Assembly (NCBI GenBank): GCA_902806355.1
Contig: CADCWI010000090.1
Span: forward strand, 1-64,000
DNA: 64,000 nt
DNA from: an uncultured Thermomicrobiales bacterium
GTDB taxonomy: Bacteria; Chloroflexota; Chloroflexia; Thermomicrobiales; UBA6265
Direction of reading: 5' to 3'
Positions 17,753 to 26,329 of the stretch are shown here, in pieces. The notes beneath the pieces were generated by a model. It had not been told where the DNA came from and made no database searches. It saw only the letters and a program-made list of their open reading frames with translations. Both the position numbers and the translations under genes were made by a program. Numbering within the stretch: position 1 is the stretch's first letter; every line of letters begins with the position of its first letter.

Positions 17753-18856
17753 CTATGTAGAAGCGAGCTGCTCGCGCACGGGCCCGGCCAGCAGACGCAT
17801 CGTCGTCCGGATTCGCTCCTGCGACGCACCCATCGCATGGACATTCGCCAGCAGAAGATCGAACGGGACCCGTTGCCGCGCATCGATGAGTGCCCGCGCA
17901 ACCGTTTCCGGAGCACCGGCGAACATTACCTCGTTCTCCATCATCATCACGATCTGCTGTTTCGCTTCGGAGCGACGATCGTTCCGGCTGCCCTCACCGG
18001 CATCCTTGCCTATCCGTTCCGCGATCCGCATCAGGTCGTCCTCCATCTGGTTCTGGACGATCGGATCGGTCTCGCCAACGACGACGGATCGCATGAGCGC
18101 GATCGTCCCTGTAGGTCGCGCCGGCTCGACGTCGCGGGCTTCGGGCGTCCTGGCGTCGCGACCGGCCGAGAATGCCGCGACGGTCTGCCGCAGGTGAGCC
18201 AACGGCTTGAAGCCGACCGCAATGCCCATCCCCTGCGATCCCATCCATTGCGCGGCCATCGGGTCCGTGCCGGCGAACCACAGGGGAGGATATGGCTCCT
18301 GTGTAGGTAGCGGCGAGATGGCGAGGTCGCGTACGCGAATATCTCCCCGCTCGAACGACACCTGCCCGCCTGTCCAGAGCGCCCGCAGCAATGCAAGCCG
18401 CTCCTGGAACTGCGTTACCCGCTGGGCGGGGTCGATCCCAAGCGCAACCAACTCTTCCGTGCGATGCCCAAGGCCCAGTCCAATCTCCAGGCGACCTCCC
18501 GTCAGCAGGTCGAGCATTGCGATCTCTTCGGCCAGTTGCACCGGAGCGCGGATCGGCAGCGTGTAGGCGAGTACGCCGAGGCGCATCCGGCGAGTTCGCT
18601 GTGCGGCGGCGGCGAGCCAGGTCGTGGCGGACGGGCATGCGTAATTCGGCATGAAGTGCCGCTCGGCGACGAAGGCGATCGAGAGGTCGAGCTCATCAGC
18701 GAAGGCGAGATCATCCAGCCGCTTCACGTACATCATGGGCGGATCGTCGCCGATCAGCGGATCACGCTGCATGATATCGAAGAGCCCAATCCGGAATGGG
18801 CCCACCGGGCCGGAACCAGCGTCGTCGATGTCGATATCGTTGGTGGTCGTTGTCAA
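17753..18856 (-). CDS. LLM class flavin-dependent oxidoreductase (luciferase-like)
   Basis: This 367-residue TIM-barrel protein has the bacterial-luciferase family pattern: FVAERHFMPNYACPSATTWLAAAA, LGVLAYTLPIRAPVQLAEEIAMLD, and GGRLEIGLGLGHRTEEL. The final region corresponds to the luciferase cap. It should use reduced flavin (or F420) to oxidise an unknown substrate. It is distinct from the F420-type LLM gene at 5742. Upstream, on the same strand, is a mini-gene that ends in an intrinsic terminator 130 bp before this start, so this gene may have its own promoter or be controlled by read-through. Confidence 0.85.
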   Translation of the reverse strand: MTTTTNDIDIDDAGSGPVGPFRIGLFDIMQRDPLIGDDPPMMYVKRLDDLAFADELDLSIAFVAERHFMPNYACPSATTWLAAAAQRTRRMRLGVLAYTLPIRAPVQLAEEIAMLDLLTGGRLEIGLGLGHRTEELVALGIDPAQRVTQFQERLALLRALWTGGQVSFERGDIRVRDLAISPLPTQEPYPPLWFAGTDPMAAQWMGSQGMGIAVGFKPLAHLRQTVAAFSAGRDARTPEARDVEPARPTGTIALMRSVVVGETDPIVQNQMEDDLMRIAERIGKDAGEGSRNDRRSEAKQQIVMMMENEVMFAGAPETVARALIDARQRVPFDLLLANVHAMGASQERIRTTMRLLAGPVREQLAST

Positions 18857-18986
18857 GGAGGATCGCTCCGCAGATGCAATGCGTCACGATGACGTGACCG
18901 GATGTCGGACTGGAGCAGCGAAGCGCGATACTGGAATCGATGCCCGCTCATCACCGTATCCACGCTCACCATGACGCGGGCAGCAA

Positions 18987-19014
18987 AAAGGCCGATCCCG
19001 AAGGACCGGCCTTT
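18987..19014 (-). terminator. Intrinsic terminator of the 16-codon mini-gene
   Basis: Read on the minus strand, AAAGGCCGGTCC and GGATCGGCCTTT form a 12-bp stem closed by a TTCG tetraloop, followed by a T-run. This is a textbook Rho-independent terminator. It begins 29 bp after the stop codon of the mini-ORF. Confidence 0.88.
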
Positions 19015-19042
19015 CTGTCCTGGACACTACGGCTGTTCCGCG

Positions 19043-19093
19043 CTACGAGCGCGCAACCTCCACCGTAATGCCCTCAGATGTGAGACTACTCAT
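19043..19093 (-). CDS. Candidate 16-residue mini-protein or leader peptide
   Basis: The frame encodes MSSLTSEGITVEVARS. A full Shine-Dalgarno AAGGAGG (19102-19108) lies 8 bases before the ATG, a promoter lies at 19172-19200, and an intrinsic terminator follows at 18987-19014. These signals define a roughly 180-nt transcript whose only product would be this peptide. In the 5' UTR, GGGCATC can pair with GATGCCC immediately before the ATG, so translation may be gated by RNA folding. I do not recognise the peptide. It could be an attenuator leader for the LLM gene downstream, a signalling or RiPP-like peptide, or a by-product of a regulatory RNA. Confidence 0.6.
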   Translation of the reverse strand: MSSLTSEGITVEVARS

Positions 19094-19171
19094 GGGCATC
19101 ACCTCCTTCACCCTAATCGGTCTGATGAGTGTGCTGACGGGTCGGGAACGGATGCCCTCGCCGTGATAAGA

Positions 19172-19200
19172 ACAGTAGCATGCACGAACCGGAGCGTCAA
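19172..19200 (-). promoter_or_regulatory. Sigma-70-like promoter of the mini-gene
   Basis: On the minus strand the -35 box is TTGACG (19195-19200), the spacer is exactly 17 bp, and the -10 box is TACTGT (19172-19177). It would start transcription about 70-75 nt before the mini-ORF. Confidence 0.65.
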
Positions 19201-19224
19201 CCAGCCGTGAAGGGATTCACGAGA

Positions 19225-20139
19225 TCAGACCGAGCCGCCTCGTGAAGAAGATATGTGTCCGTGAGCAGGGCTCTCGTCCGGCCACCGATACCGGTCCGGC
19301 AGGCGATTGGCCAACGCCGGTATCTGCTCCCGGATCCGCTCCTGGTTCACGAAATCGAGCGTCGCGGTGATCACCGTCGGCTCATCGGGCGCCTGGGCGA
19401 CGACGATTCCCCACGGATCGACGATCATCGAGCGTCCGTAGCACCAGAGGCCGGGCGGATGCTGCCCGACCTGCCCTGGCGCGATCATGTAGACGGCATT
19501 CTCGATTGCCCGCGCCCGGATCAGCGGCTCCCAGTGGTCCCTGCCGGTCGCCATCGTGAAGGCAGACGGAAGGATGATCGCGTCGGCGCCGCGCAATGCC
19601 AGGATCCGGAACAGCTCCGGAAAACGGAGGTCGTAGCAGATCGCCAGGCCAACAGTGATCCCGTCGAGATCGAACGTGACGATCTCCTCGCCGGGCGCGA
19701 TCGTCGTCGACTCCCTGTAGGCGGTATCGGCGGTAATATCGACATCGAACAGGTGGATCTTGCGATACCGGGCGACCTCATGACCGTCCGGCCCAAAGAC
19801 GACCGAGGTGTTGAACAGGTGCGGCTCTCCCTCGACGCGCTCGAAGAAGGAGCCGAGATGGAGGTAGACCCCATGCTCCCGCGCCCGCTCGGCAAAGTCA
19901 TCCGTGAGTGAGCCGGGAATCGTCTCGGCGGCATCGGCATGGCCACAGACAGGCCCGAGATACGTCCAGACCTCCGGCAGCGCGACGAGCCGGGCCCCGG
20001 TCGCGGCGGCACGATCGATTCCCGCCAACGCGGCGGCGATGTTCGCCCGCTTGTCGTCCCCAGAGTTCATCTGGACAACGGCGACATCCAGGGCGGAGGG
20101 GCGGTCGGATTCATGCTGGAAAGCGACGGTATCGGTCAT
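19225..20139 (-). CDS. Carbon-nitrogen hydrolase (nitrilase superfamily, Nit/omega-amidase-like)
   Basis: The approximately 304-residue enzyme shows the catalytic Glu-Lys-Cys triad of nitrilases: Glu in LVALPEVW, Lys in RYRKIHLFD, Cys in LAICYDLRFPE. The motif RYRKIHLFDVDI is typical of the Nit1/Nit2 group, which hydrolyses omega-amides or deaminated glutathione. Start: the ATG at 20139 (MTDTVAF), preceded by GAGGACC; the upstream codon at 20205 is less likely. It is the first gene downstream of the DNA glycosylase on the same strand, across a 99-bp gap. Confidence 0.9.
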   Translation of the reverse strand: MTDTVAFQHESDRPSALDVAVVQMNSGDDKRANIAAALAGIDRAAATGARLVALPEVWTYLGPVCGHADAAETIPGSLTDDFAERAREHGVYLHLGSFFERVEGEPHLFNTSVVFGPDGHEVARYRKIHLFDVDITADTAYRESTTIAPGEEIVTFDLDGITVGLAICYDLRFPELFRILALRGADAIILPSAFTMATGRDHWEPLIRARAIENAVYMIAPGQVGQHPPGLWCYGRSMIVDPWGIVVAQAPDEPTVITATLDFVNQERIREQIPALANRLPDRYRWPDESPAHGHISSSRGGSV

Positions 20140-20238
20140 GATGCTGGTCCTCAACGGTTGCTGGCGGCGTGGCAGCGATGCCGGGATAGTACCACCGAGG
20201 TCCATCCCAGGAAGACCAGCTGTGAGAGAGGCACGCGT

Positions 20239-21177
20239 TCAGGTCGAGGGCATCGTCCCGCTGATCTCGTGCGTCGCATCTTCGAGTGCCGCGCGCAGCA
20301 TCACGGAGACCCACGACCGGAACGGTCGCCACCCGTCAGTGATCTCCCTGAGCTCCTCGGGTCCTGGAAGATGGTCGAGCTCATGGAAGCGCTGAACGGC
20401 TCTTGCAAACCGCGATTCGGACACTGGAATGCGATCAACCTCGCCAACCGCCCGGATCATGATCAATTCCGCGCTGAAGTCGCCGATTCCCGGAAGCTCT
20501 TTCAGGTGCTCCCGGGCTGCCAGCGGCGAGAGACCCCGCAGCAGCTCCACATCGAGGTGGCCGGCAGCGGCGGCATCGCCAAGCGAACGCAGATACCCGA
20601 TCTTGCGATCGGACAGCCCGGAGAACACTTCGAGCCGCGAGAGGCGTTCCGGCGCAGGAAACGCGGCGATGGATTCCCCCGCGATCACGAGACGCTCGCC
20701 GAGATCGTCCGCCATGTGCGCCTTGATCCGTGCTGCCTGGGTGATCCGGACGCGATTGCCGATGATTGCCCAGGCAGCTGCCTCGTACGGCGAGTAAAAG
20801 AGCACGGGTCGCAAGCCCGCGTACTGACCCCACAACGAGCGAAGCAAGGGATCATGATCGATTACGGCGTCATAGCCGGAGCCGTCGACATCGAGCGAGA
20901 GGATTCGGGCAACCTGGTCGCACACGCGCTTGCTGTCGCCGTCGCCGAACGTGTGGATCGTCACCCCCGAATCGTCGTCAACTGGGGTGATCCATGCACG
21001 CGCGGTCTGCCAGGAGCCATCCGCCGGGAATGCCAATCGCAACTCCGTTCGATCGGCACCGTCGTACCCGGCTGGAGCGAACTCCTCCAAGAAACGCACG
21101 CTTGCCCGGAAAGAGAATGGTCCACGCGCTCGTATCTCGAACGATCCGGTACCCTGCCCGGTCATGTGCCTGTCCAT
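20239..21177 (-). CDS. AlkA/HhH-GPD-family DNA glycosylase-like protein
   Basis: The approximately 312-residue protein has the AlkA layout: a beta-rich N-terminal domain and a helical HhH-GPD domain with LKELPGIGDFSAELIMIRAVG. These proteins flip out and excise alkylated bases in DNA. At the position where AlkA-type enzymes carry the catalytic Asp (usually FPxxD), this protein reads IPVSESR. The acid may therefore be Glu or displaced, and activity is uncertain. The start is ambiguous; Met codons at 21207, 21177 and 21165 are all possible, and I used 21177. Confidence 0.8.
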   Translation of the reverse strand: MDRHMTGQGTGSFEIRARGPFSFRASVRFLEEFAPAGYDGADRTELRLAFPADGSWQTARAWITPVDDDSGVTIHTFGDGDSKRVCDQVARILSLDVDGSGYDAVIDHDPLLRSLWGQYAGLRPVLFYSPYEAAAWAIIGNRVRITQAARIKAHMADDLGERLVIAGESIAAFPAPERLSRLEVFSGLSDRKIGYLRSLGDAAAAGHLDVELLRGLSPLAAREHLKELPGIGDFSAELIMIRAVGEVDRIPVSESRFARAVQRFHELDHLPGPEELREITDGWRPFRSWVSVMLRAALEDATHEISGTMPST

Positions 21178-21504
21178 CCCCACGCTATCCCGCGGCGTTG
21201 CGGCCATGGAGCATCGCCACAGCAAATATCGCGCATGACACATGATACGTGAGGTCACCAGCCGGAGACGCGTCATCGTTTCGTGGGCTTGAGAGGTGAG
21301 CCGGATCTCACGGCACCCTGACGCGTGGCTGGGTGGGCGGCATCCCCGGGGGAGGGTGCCGCCTCTGCGGATTCCGACGACGGCCGGGATGGCCCGATGC
21401 TCGGCCCGAGCGTTTCCAGCCTGCCTGATATACTCGCGCCGACGATCAACCATGCCACTCACCTTCTTGGGCAGCGGGCCACCCTCCGGGCGAGGAACAC
21501 GTCG
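21178..21504. other. Divergent intergenic region between glycosylase and FluC genes
   Basis: A possible -10 box TATACT at 21429-21434 points toward FluC and would leave a leader of about 65 nt. The -35 is poor. The leader was searched for a fluoride riboswitch without a convincing match. No gene was seen. Confidence 0.4.
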
Positions 21505-21882
21505 ATGGACTATCTCTGGGTCGGAATCGGTGGCTTCCTCGGTGCGAACGCGCGGTACGGGATGACGCGCCTCGTCGCCGATCGCTTGGGCACGAACTGG
21601 CCCTGGGGCACGTTCCTGATCAACCTGATCGGTGCCTTCCTGATCGGCATCGTCCTGACCAGCCTCACGGAGCGCACGGTCGCCGATCCCGTCTGGCGGC
21701 AGGTGATCGTGATCGGCTTCCTCGGTGGCTACACCACGTTCAGCTCCTACACTTTCGAGGCGATCGCGCTCGCCCAGGGCGGCGAGTGGCGCGCCGCAAC
21801 GCTGTACGTGCTCGGCAGCAACATCCTGGGACTGATCGCCTGTGCCGCCGGTATCACACTGGCCCGGAACTCGGGGCTGTAG
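21505..21882 (+). CDS. fluC: Fluoride exporter FluC (CrcB)
   Basis: The 125-residue protein has four membrane helices and the FluC signatures: GGFLGANARYG near the N-terminus, WGTFLINLIGAFLIG, and the sodium-site/TM3 break motif GFLGGYTTFSSYTFE. FluC works as an antiparallel dimer that lets fluoride leave the cell. The ATG at 21505 matches the family start. It stands alone; actinobacteria and some others carry two adjacent fluC genes, but no second copy is here. Confidence 0.95.
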   Translation: MDYLWVGIGGFLGANARYGMTRLVADRLGTNWPWGTFLINLIGAFLIGIVLTSLTERTVADPVWRQVIVIGFLGGYTTFSSYTFEAIALAQGGEWRAATLYVLGSNILGLIACAAGITLARNSGL

Positions 21883-21942
21883 CGCGCTCGCACAGGACCG
21901 GCCACTACATTAGCTCCCGAAAATCAGCGCATTCTGTAGCGG

Positions 21943-22161
21943 CTACCGGAACGTCTGCACGGTCAGGAACACGCAGAGCAGGAGCAGGATCACGGCCAGG
22001 ACGATGATGATCGCCAGGCAGGACCGCGACGCGGACCCGAGATCCCGGGGATTGACAAGTCCCTCGTCGGCGTCATTCAAGCCGTCGCGCCTAGGATTCG
22101 GGACGCGGAACACCGTCCGCTCGTCCCGATCCGATCCGGATGATGGAGATCCATCCTTCAT
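21943..22161 (-). CDS. Small membrane protein, 72 residues, coupled to the phosphatidyltransferase gene
   Basis: The protein is a charged N-terminal half (MKDGSPSSGSDRDERTVF) and a single C-terminal membrane helix (about residues 48-68) ending TVQTFR, so it is a tail-anchored protein. Its ATG overlaps the TGA of the upstream phosphatidyltransferase as ATGA (22158-22161), which supports real, coupled translation. I do not recognise the family. It could be a small partner of the lipid synthase. Confidence 0.7.
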   Translation of the reverse strand: MKDGSPSSGSDRDERTVFRVPNPRRDGLNDADEGLVNPRDLGSASRSCLAIIIVLAVILLLLCVFLTVQTFR

Positions 22162-22775
22162 GATCCCGATGGCTTCGTGGTTACTGATTTCGTCTCCGCG
22201 TTGGCGAGCCGCCAGACGTGGACGATCCGCGTCAGCGCGGTGAAGTGCGTCGCGATCGCCAATGCCCAGAGCGCCCAGAGCGGTTGGTTGATGATCAGGC
22301 AGAGTGCCAGCAACACGACCCGTTCCGGCCTCGCGACGAGACCGACGGATGCGCTGTATCCCACCGCTTCGGCGCGGGCGCGGGCGTAGCTGATCAGCAG
22401 CGCGCCCGAAGCGGCAATCAGGATCAGGACCGAGCCGATATGGTCGTCCTGCGTCTGGTTGAGCCAGATCAGCAGGCCGAGATAGACCACGAACTCGGAA
22501 TAGCGGTCGAGCGTAGCATCGAAGAATCCGCCAAACCTCGATACCGTGCCCGTCGCCCGGGCGATCGCGCCGTCCACCATGTCGAACGCGCTCGCGACCA
22601 GCAACAGCACGCCTCCGATGCGCGGATGTCCGGACGCGATCACAGCCGCCACACCGGCGTTGAGCAGGAAGCCAATGATGGTCGCCATGTTCGCCGTCAT
22701 GCCGGTACTTGCCAGCCATTGCCCGACATGGAGCATGTATCGACGGACCCACTGGCCTATCCGCTCCGAAATCAC
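22158..22775 (-). CDS. CDP-alcohol phosphatidyltransferase (PgsA/PI-synthase type)
   Basis: The approximately 205-residue membrane enzyme contains the complete CDP-OH-PT signature: DMVDGAIAR, then GGFFDATLDR, supplying the four metal-binding aspartates. It should join a CDP-diacylglycerol to an alcohol. The flanking GT4 gene suggests phosphatidylinositol-phosphate synthesis, as in actinobacterial pgsA-pimA loci. Start: a GTG at 22775 (VISERIGQWV), preceded by GAAGGG at good spacing. An in-frame start at 22841 would add 22 residues of unlikely sequence. Confidence 0.87.
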   Translation of the reverse strand: MISERIGQWVRRYMLHVGQWLASTGMTANMATIIGFLLNAGVAAVIASGHPRIGGVLLLVASAFDMVDGAIARATGTVSRFGGFFDATLDRYSEFVVYLGLLIWLNQTQDDHIGSVLILIAASGALLISYARARAEAVGYSASVGLVARPERVVLLALCLIINQPLWALWALAIATHFTALTRIVHVWRLANAETKSVTTKPSGS

Positions 22776-22909
22776 TGCCCTATCCCTTCGTACCGCAACG
22801 GACCCGGCGCGATCGCCAACGATTCTCGTGTCGAGATGCACCGATCGTCCCGTGCAAGCGATTGTATGCGAGCGTGCGGTCTCGCGTTGTCGCTACGTCG
22901 CGCGGAAGA

Positions 22910-24055
22910 TCACCGGAAGTCCTGGCGCCAGGAGGCATGCCGGGCGAAGTCGGCGGCTTGGCGATAGATATCCAGGACCCGGGTCGCGATCTGCGGCCAG
23001 TCGAATTTCTGGGCCGAGACCCGGCCATTGGCGCTGAGCCGCGTCCGCAGATCCCGATCGGCCAGCGCTCGAACCAACCCTAGCGCCAGCGCCTGGGGAT
23101 CCTTCGGTTCGACAAGGATGCCGTCGTGCTCCGGGGTGACGACGCTGGCGTACCCCGGGATGTTGGTTGCGACAACTGGTAGACCAGCCGCCATCGGCTC
23201 GATGACGACATAGCCGAAGCTCTCGTTGCCGGTCGATGGCACGCAGGCGACATCACAGCTCGCGTAGTAGCGCGCCTTGTCCTCGTCCGAAACGAACCCC
23301 TTGAACTCGACCCCGAAGATCCCGTACCGCTCCATGAGCGTTGCGAACTTCTCGGGCTTTCCGGCGCCGACGACGACCAGGCGGGCCTTCGGAAACTGCT
23401 GCTGCACGAGCGGGAGCGCCCGCAACAGGTACCTGAATCCCTTGCGCGATTCCTCGAACCGGCCCACGAACAGGATCCGCGGCGTGCCGTCGTTCGCCCA
23501 GGGAAATGGCGCGACATGCTCGCCGTAGCGAAACACATCGATCCCGTTCGGAATCACGTTGTACGGCCCGTCGAAATACTGGCGCACGAAATCCCGAGCG
23601 GGTGCCGAGACGGCGATTCGCCCATCGAGTCGTGTCAGCACGAACGACAAGTATGGCTTGAAGGCGGTGTACCAGGCGTTGGATGCACTGTAGGAGTGGA
23701 ACGTTGCAACGTTCACCGCTGATGAATTGAGCAGCACCATGTAGGGCAACACCGGCGCCAGCGGTTCGTGCAAATGGACGATGTCGAATTGCTCGCGGCG
23801 CATGATCTCCTTGACGTCGGCGTAAAGCGTGACGTCGAAGGTCAGGCGCATGCGGGATCCGTTGCCCGGTACCGTGATCGTGCGGCCGATCCCGTAATAC
23901 CCGTCGCCCACCTCGAGACCGCCACGGTTGCCGCGGGGGGCCATCACGGTGACATCGTGACCGAGTCGGCGAAACTCGTCCCGGAGGTGGGCGACATGTT
24001 CCGCCACCCCACCCGCCTGCTGCATGCTGTATGGAGTGACGAGTGCAATCTTCAC
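22910..24055 (-). CDS. Glycosyltransferase family 4, PimA-like
   Basis: The approximately 381-residue GT-B enzyme begins KIALVTPYSMQQAGGVAEHV, with the acceptor-site glycine loop, and has the donor-site motif ESFGYVVIEPMAAGLPVVAT (EX7E). The order, a GT4 enzyme followed by a CDP-alcohol phosphatidyltransferase, fits phosphatidylinositol mannosyltransferase PimA, which transfers mannose from GDP-mannose to PI at the inner face of the membrane. The start is the GTG at 24055, directly before KIALVTPYS. Specificity is inferred from context only. Confidence 0.87.
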   Translation of the reverse strand: MKIALVTPYSMQQAGGVAEHVAHLRDEFRRLGHDVTVMAPRGNRGGLEVGDGYYGIGRTITVPGNGSRMRLTFDVTLYADVKEIMRREQFDIVHLHEPLAPVLPYMVLLNSSAVNVATFHSYSASNAWYTAFKPYLSFVLTRLDGRIAVSAPARDFVRQYFDGPYNVIPNGIDVFRYGEHVAPFPWANDGTPRILFVGRFEESRKGFRYLLRALPLVQQQFPKARLVVVGAGKPEKFATLMERYGIFGVEFKGFVSDEDKARYYASCDVACVPSTGNESFGYVVIEPMAAGLPVVATNIPGYASVVTPEHDGILVEPKDPQALALGLVRALADRDLRTRLSANGRVSAQKFDWPQIATRVLDIYRQAADFARHASWRQDFR

Positions 24056-24133
24056 AGAGGCGATTCTACCCCAGCCGAACGTATGGGCCATGATCACGCT
24101 GACGTGCGCGAATCCGTCCCGTGAGCGCCGACG

Positions 24134-25099
24134 TCAGGCACCCCGCGAGCGTCTTCGCTGGAGTTGCGTCACGAGCAGGCCGGTGATGACGAGCGCCCCG
24201 CCCAGGATCTTCAGGGGACCGAACGCTTCCGAGAACACGATCGCCGAGAGCACGCCGCTGATGATCGGCACGAGCAGGTTCCAGCTCGTCGCCGCCACGC
24301 CCCGCTGGCCGATCGCCCAGTTCCACATGATATAGGCGAGGTAGACGGGGAAGATCGCCATGTAGGCGAGCGTGAGCCAGGTGGTCACTGGAAGTGCGGT
24401 CCACTCCTGCCTCATCGCCGCCGGTGCGCCCACGATCAGGAGCGGGACCGAGCCGATCGCCGTCGCGTAGGCGGACACGGTTTCCGCCGGATACGCCCTG
24501 ACCAGCGGCCGATTGATGATGCCGTACAGCGCGAACGACGCGGCCGCGGCCAGGCTCAGCACGTTGCCCAGCATTCCGCTATCGCCAGGACGTTCCGCGA
24601 GAAAGATCACGACGCCCGCCAGTGAGACCCCAACACCCACCCAGGTCATGATCGAGGGCTGCTCGCCCCGGAAGGCGACGATCGCCAGCGAGAAGAGCGG
24701 GATCATCGAGATCATCAGCGAGCTCGAGAAGGCAGACGTATTGGCCAGACCGAGCGTGAAGCCGATTTGGTACAAGGCATAGCCGGTCAGGCCAGCGGCA
24801 ATGAAGGTCGGCCAGTCTTTCCGCCGAACAGCCCAGTATCGCGTCCGTCCACCCTTCTGCCCGCGAACGGCCAGGACCGCAAGTGCAATGACCGAGACCG
24901 CCAGGAAGCGGGCGAAGATGAACGCGAGCGGCTCGATCTCGTCGAAGGCGTCCTTGGTGATCACGAACGTGGACGCCCACATCACGACCACGAGCAAAGA
25001 GGAGATCTCTGGCAGGATGGAAGCTGGCTTCGCTGGAACAGTCCCCGAGTCCGTGTCCACTGGACCGGACGGTCGGCTGGTTGGCACCGCCGTACTCAC
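24134..25099 (-). CDS. EamA/DMT superfamily transporter
   Basis: This 321-residue protein has ten membrane helices arranged as two EamA repeats (about residues 30-165 and 178-312). The first contains VVVMWASTFVITKDAF and the second SLAAAASFALYGIINRPLV. Members export amino acids or other small metabolites. It is on the same strand as, and 78 bp upstream of, the GT4 gene. The substrate is unknown. Confidence 0.88.
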   Translation of the reverse strand: MSTAVPTSRPSGPVDTDSGTVPAKPASILPEISSLLVVVMWASTFVITKDAFDEIEPLAFIFARFLAVSVIALAVLAVRGQKGGRTRYWAVRRKDWPTFIAAGLTGYALYQIGFTLGLANTSAFSSSLMISMIPLFSLAIVAFRGEQPSIMTWVGVGVSLAGVVIFLAERPGDSGMLGNVLSLAAAASFALYGIINRPLVRAYPAETVSAYATAIGSVPLLIVGAPAAMRQEWTALPVTTWLTLAYMAIFPVYLAYIMWNWAIGQRGVAATSWNLLVPIISGVLSAIVFSEAFGPLKILGGALVITGLLVTQLQRRRSRGA

Positions 25100-25143
25100 T
25101 CGCCGTCCTTCCCGAAGCGTGCGTCCGTACCGGACAGCCCATC

Positions 25144-25461
25144 CTAGACGCGGACAGCAGTGCCCGAAGCCGCAACCATCAGCATGCTGCCGTTGGAGCC
25201 GATCGTCTCGTAATCGATATCGACCGCGATGATGGCGTTGGCACCCAGGTGCTGGGCCTTTTCGGTCATTTCCGAGATCGCAATCTCGCGGGCCTGCTCC
25301 AGCTCCCGCTCGTAGGCCGTCGATCGCCCGCCAACAAGGTCACGAACGCCCGCGAAAAGATCCTTCATGATGTTGGCACCGAGGATCGCCTCACCGGTGA
25401 CAATCCCCAGGTATTGTTCGATCGGCTGACCGTCGAGCGTATTTGTCGTCGTTACGATCAT
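25144..25461 (-). CDS. YbjQ/UPF0145 family heavy-metal-binding-domain protein
   Basis: The 105-residue protein matches YbjQ (DUF74) end to end: [63 protein letters not shown]. The family forms pentamers; its function is not settled. The gap to the metallo-hydrolase upstream is 37 bp, so they may be co-transcribed. Confidence 0.93.
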   Translation of the reverse strand: MIVTTTNTLDGQPIEQYLGIVTGEAILGANIMKDLFAGVRDLVGGRSTAYERELEQAREIAISEMTEKAQHLGANAIIAVDIDYETIGSNGSMLMVAASGTAVRV

Positions 25462-25498
25462 GGATCAGTCTCCTTGCTCCCTGGACGGCTCACTCGCC

Positions 25499-26329
25499 TC
25501 ATCCAGCGTGTCGACCACTCGATCCTGTCACGATTCGGGTATCTGTGGCCGCTTCACTCTCCCTGACGACGAGACCGTCGATCGCGATCCGCACATGGGG
25601 CGGCAGAAGCCCTTCGACATCCGCCATTCGCCCCATGTCATGCCCGAGATGCGTCAGGAAAGCACGACGAGGACGTAGATCGGCGATCACGTCGAGCGCC
25701 TCGGTGAGGCTCAGGTGCGCGGGATGTTCCTCCTTCCGGAGCGCGGTCAGGATCAGCACATCGAGATCACGAAGCAGAGCGATGGATGCGTCGGGAACCG
25801 TCCGGACATCGGTGACGTAGGCGAAATCGCCGATCCGGAACCCGACGATCGGCATCCGGCCATGGAAGACCGGGACCGGCGTCACCGTGAGGTCATCGAT
25901 CGCGAACGGCCGGTGCTCATCGATGAGATGGAGATCGAGGTCGGGCTTGCCGCCGAAATAGGCGAACGAATGGTCGAAGGCGTACGCGAAGCGCTGGTTC
26001 AGGTCGCGGGCCGTCGCCTCCGTCGCCCACACCGGAATCCGCATCTTCTGCATCTGGTTGTAGCGCCGAAGCTCATCCAGCCCGGCGGTGTGATCGGCAT
26101 GGGCGTGGGTAAAGAGCACGGCATCGATCCGGGTCGTGCCGGTCCGGATCATCTGGAGGCGCAGGTCCGGGGACGCGTCGATCAGGATCGTCTTGCCCTC
26201 CGATTCGATCAGGACGGAGGTGCGGAGCCGTGTATCGCGGGAATCGGCCGAGCGGCAGGTCTCGCAATCACAGCCGATCACGGGAATCCCCGTCGAGGTC
26301 CCGGTGCCGAGGAATGTCAGGTCAATCAC
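25499..26329 (-). CDS. MBL-fold metallo-hydrolase (PhnP / RNase Z-like)
   Basis: The approximately 276-residue protein has the metallo-beta-lactamase core: FLGTGTSTGIPVIGC, the metal motif THAHADHTAG, a downstream HGRMPIVGFRI segment and the final histidine in THLGHD. The CDCETC cysteine pair after the first strand is typical of PhnP-type phosphodiesterases, which bind an extra zinc. Cyclic phosphodiester hydrolysis is the likely chemistry. I favour the GTG at 26329 (VIDLTFLGTG) over an equivalent codon three residues upstream. Confidence 0.88.
   Translation of the reverse strand: MIDLTFLGTGTSTGIPVIGCDCETCRSADSRDTRLRTSVLIESEGKTILIDASPDLRLQMIRTGTTRIDAVLFTHAHADHTAGLDELRRYNQMQKMRIPVWATEATARDLNQRFAYAFDHSFAYFGGKPDLDLHLIDEHRPFAIDDLTVTPVPVFHGRMPIVGFRIGDFAYVTDVRTVPDASIALLRDLDVLILTALRKEEHPAHLSLTEALDVIADLRPRRAFLTHLGHDMGRMADVEGLLPPHVRIAIDGLVVRESEAATDTRIVTGSSGRHAG

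Noticed and set aside
21435..21504. Fluoride riboswitch upstream of FluC
   Set aside because: The roughly 65-nt leader after the possible -10 box does not show the conserved GATGG...GTCC and pseudoknot words of the crcB motif. A covariance search (RF01734) would settle it.
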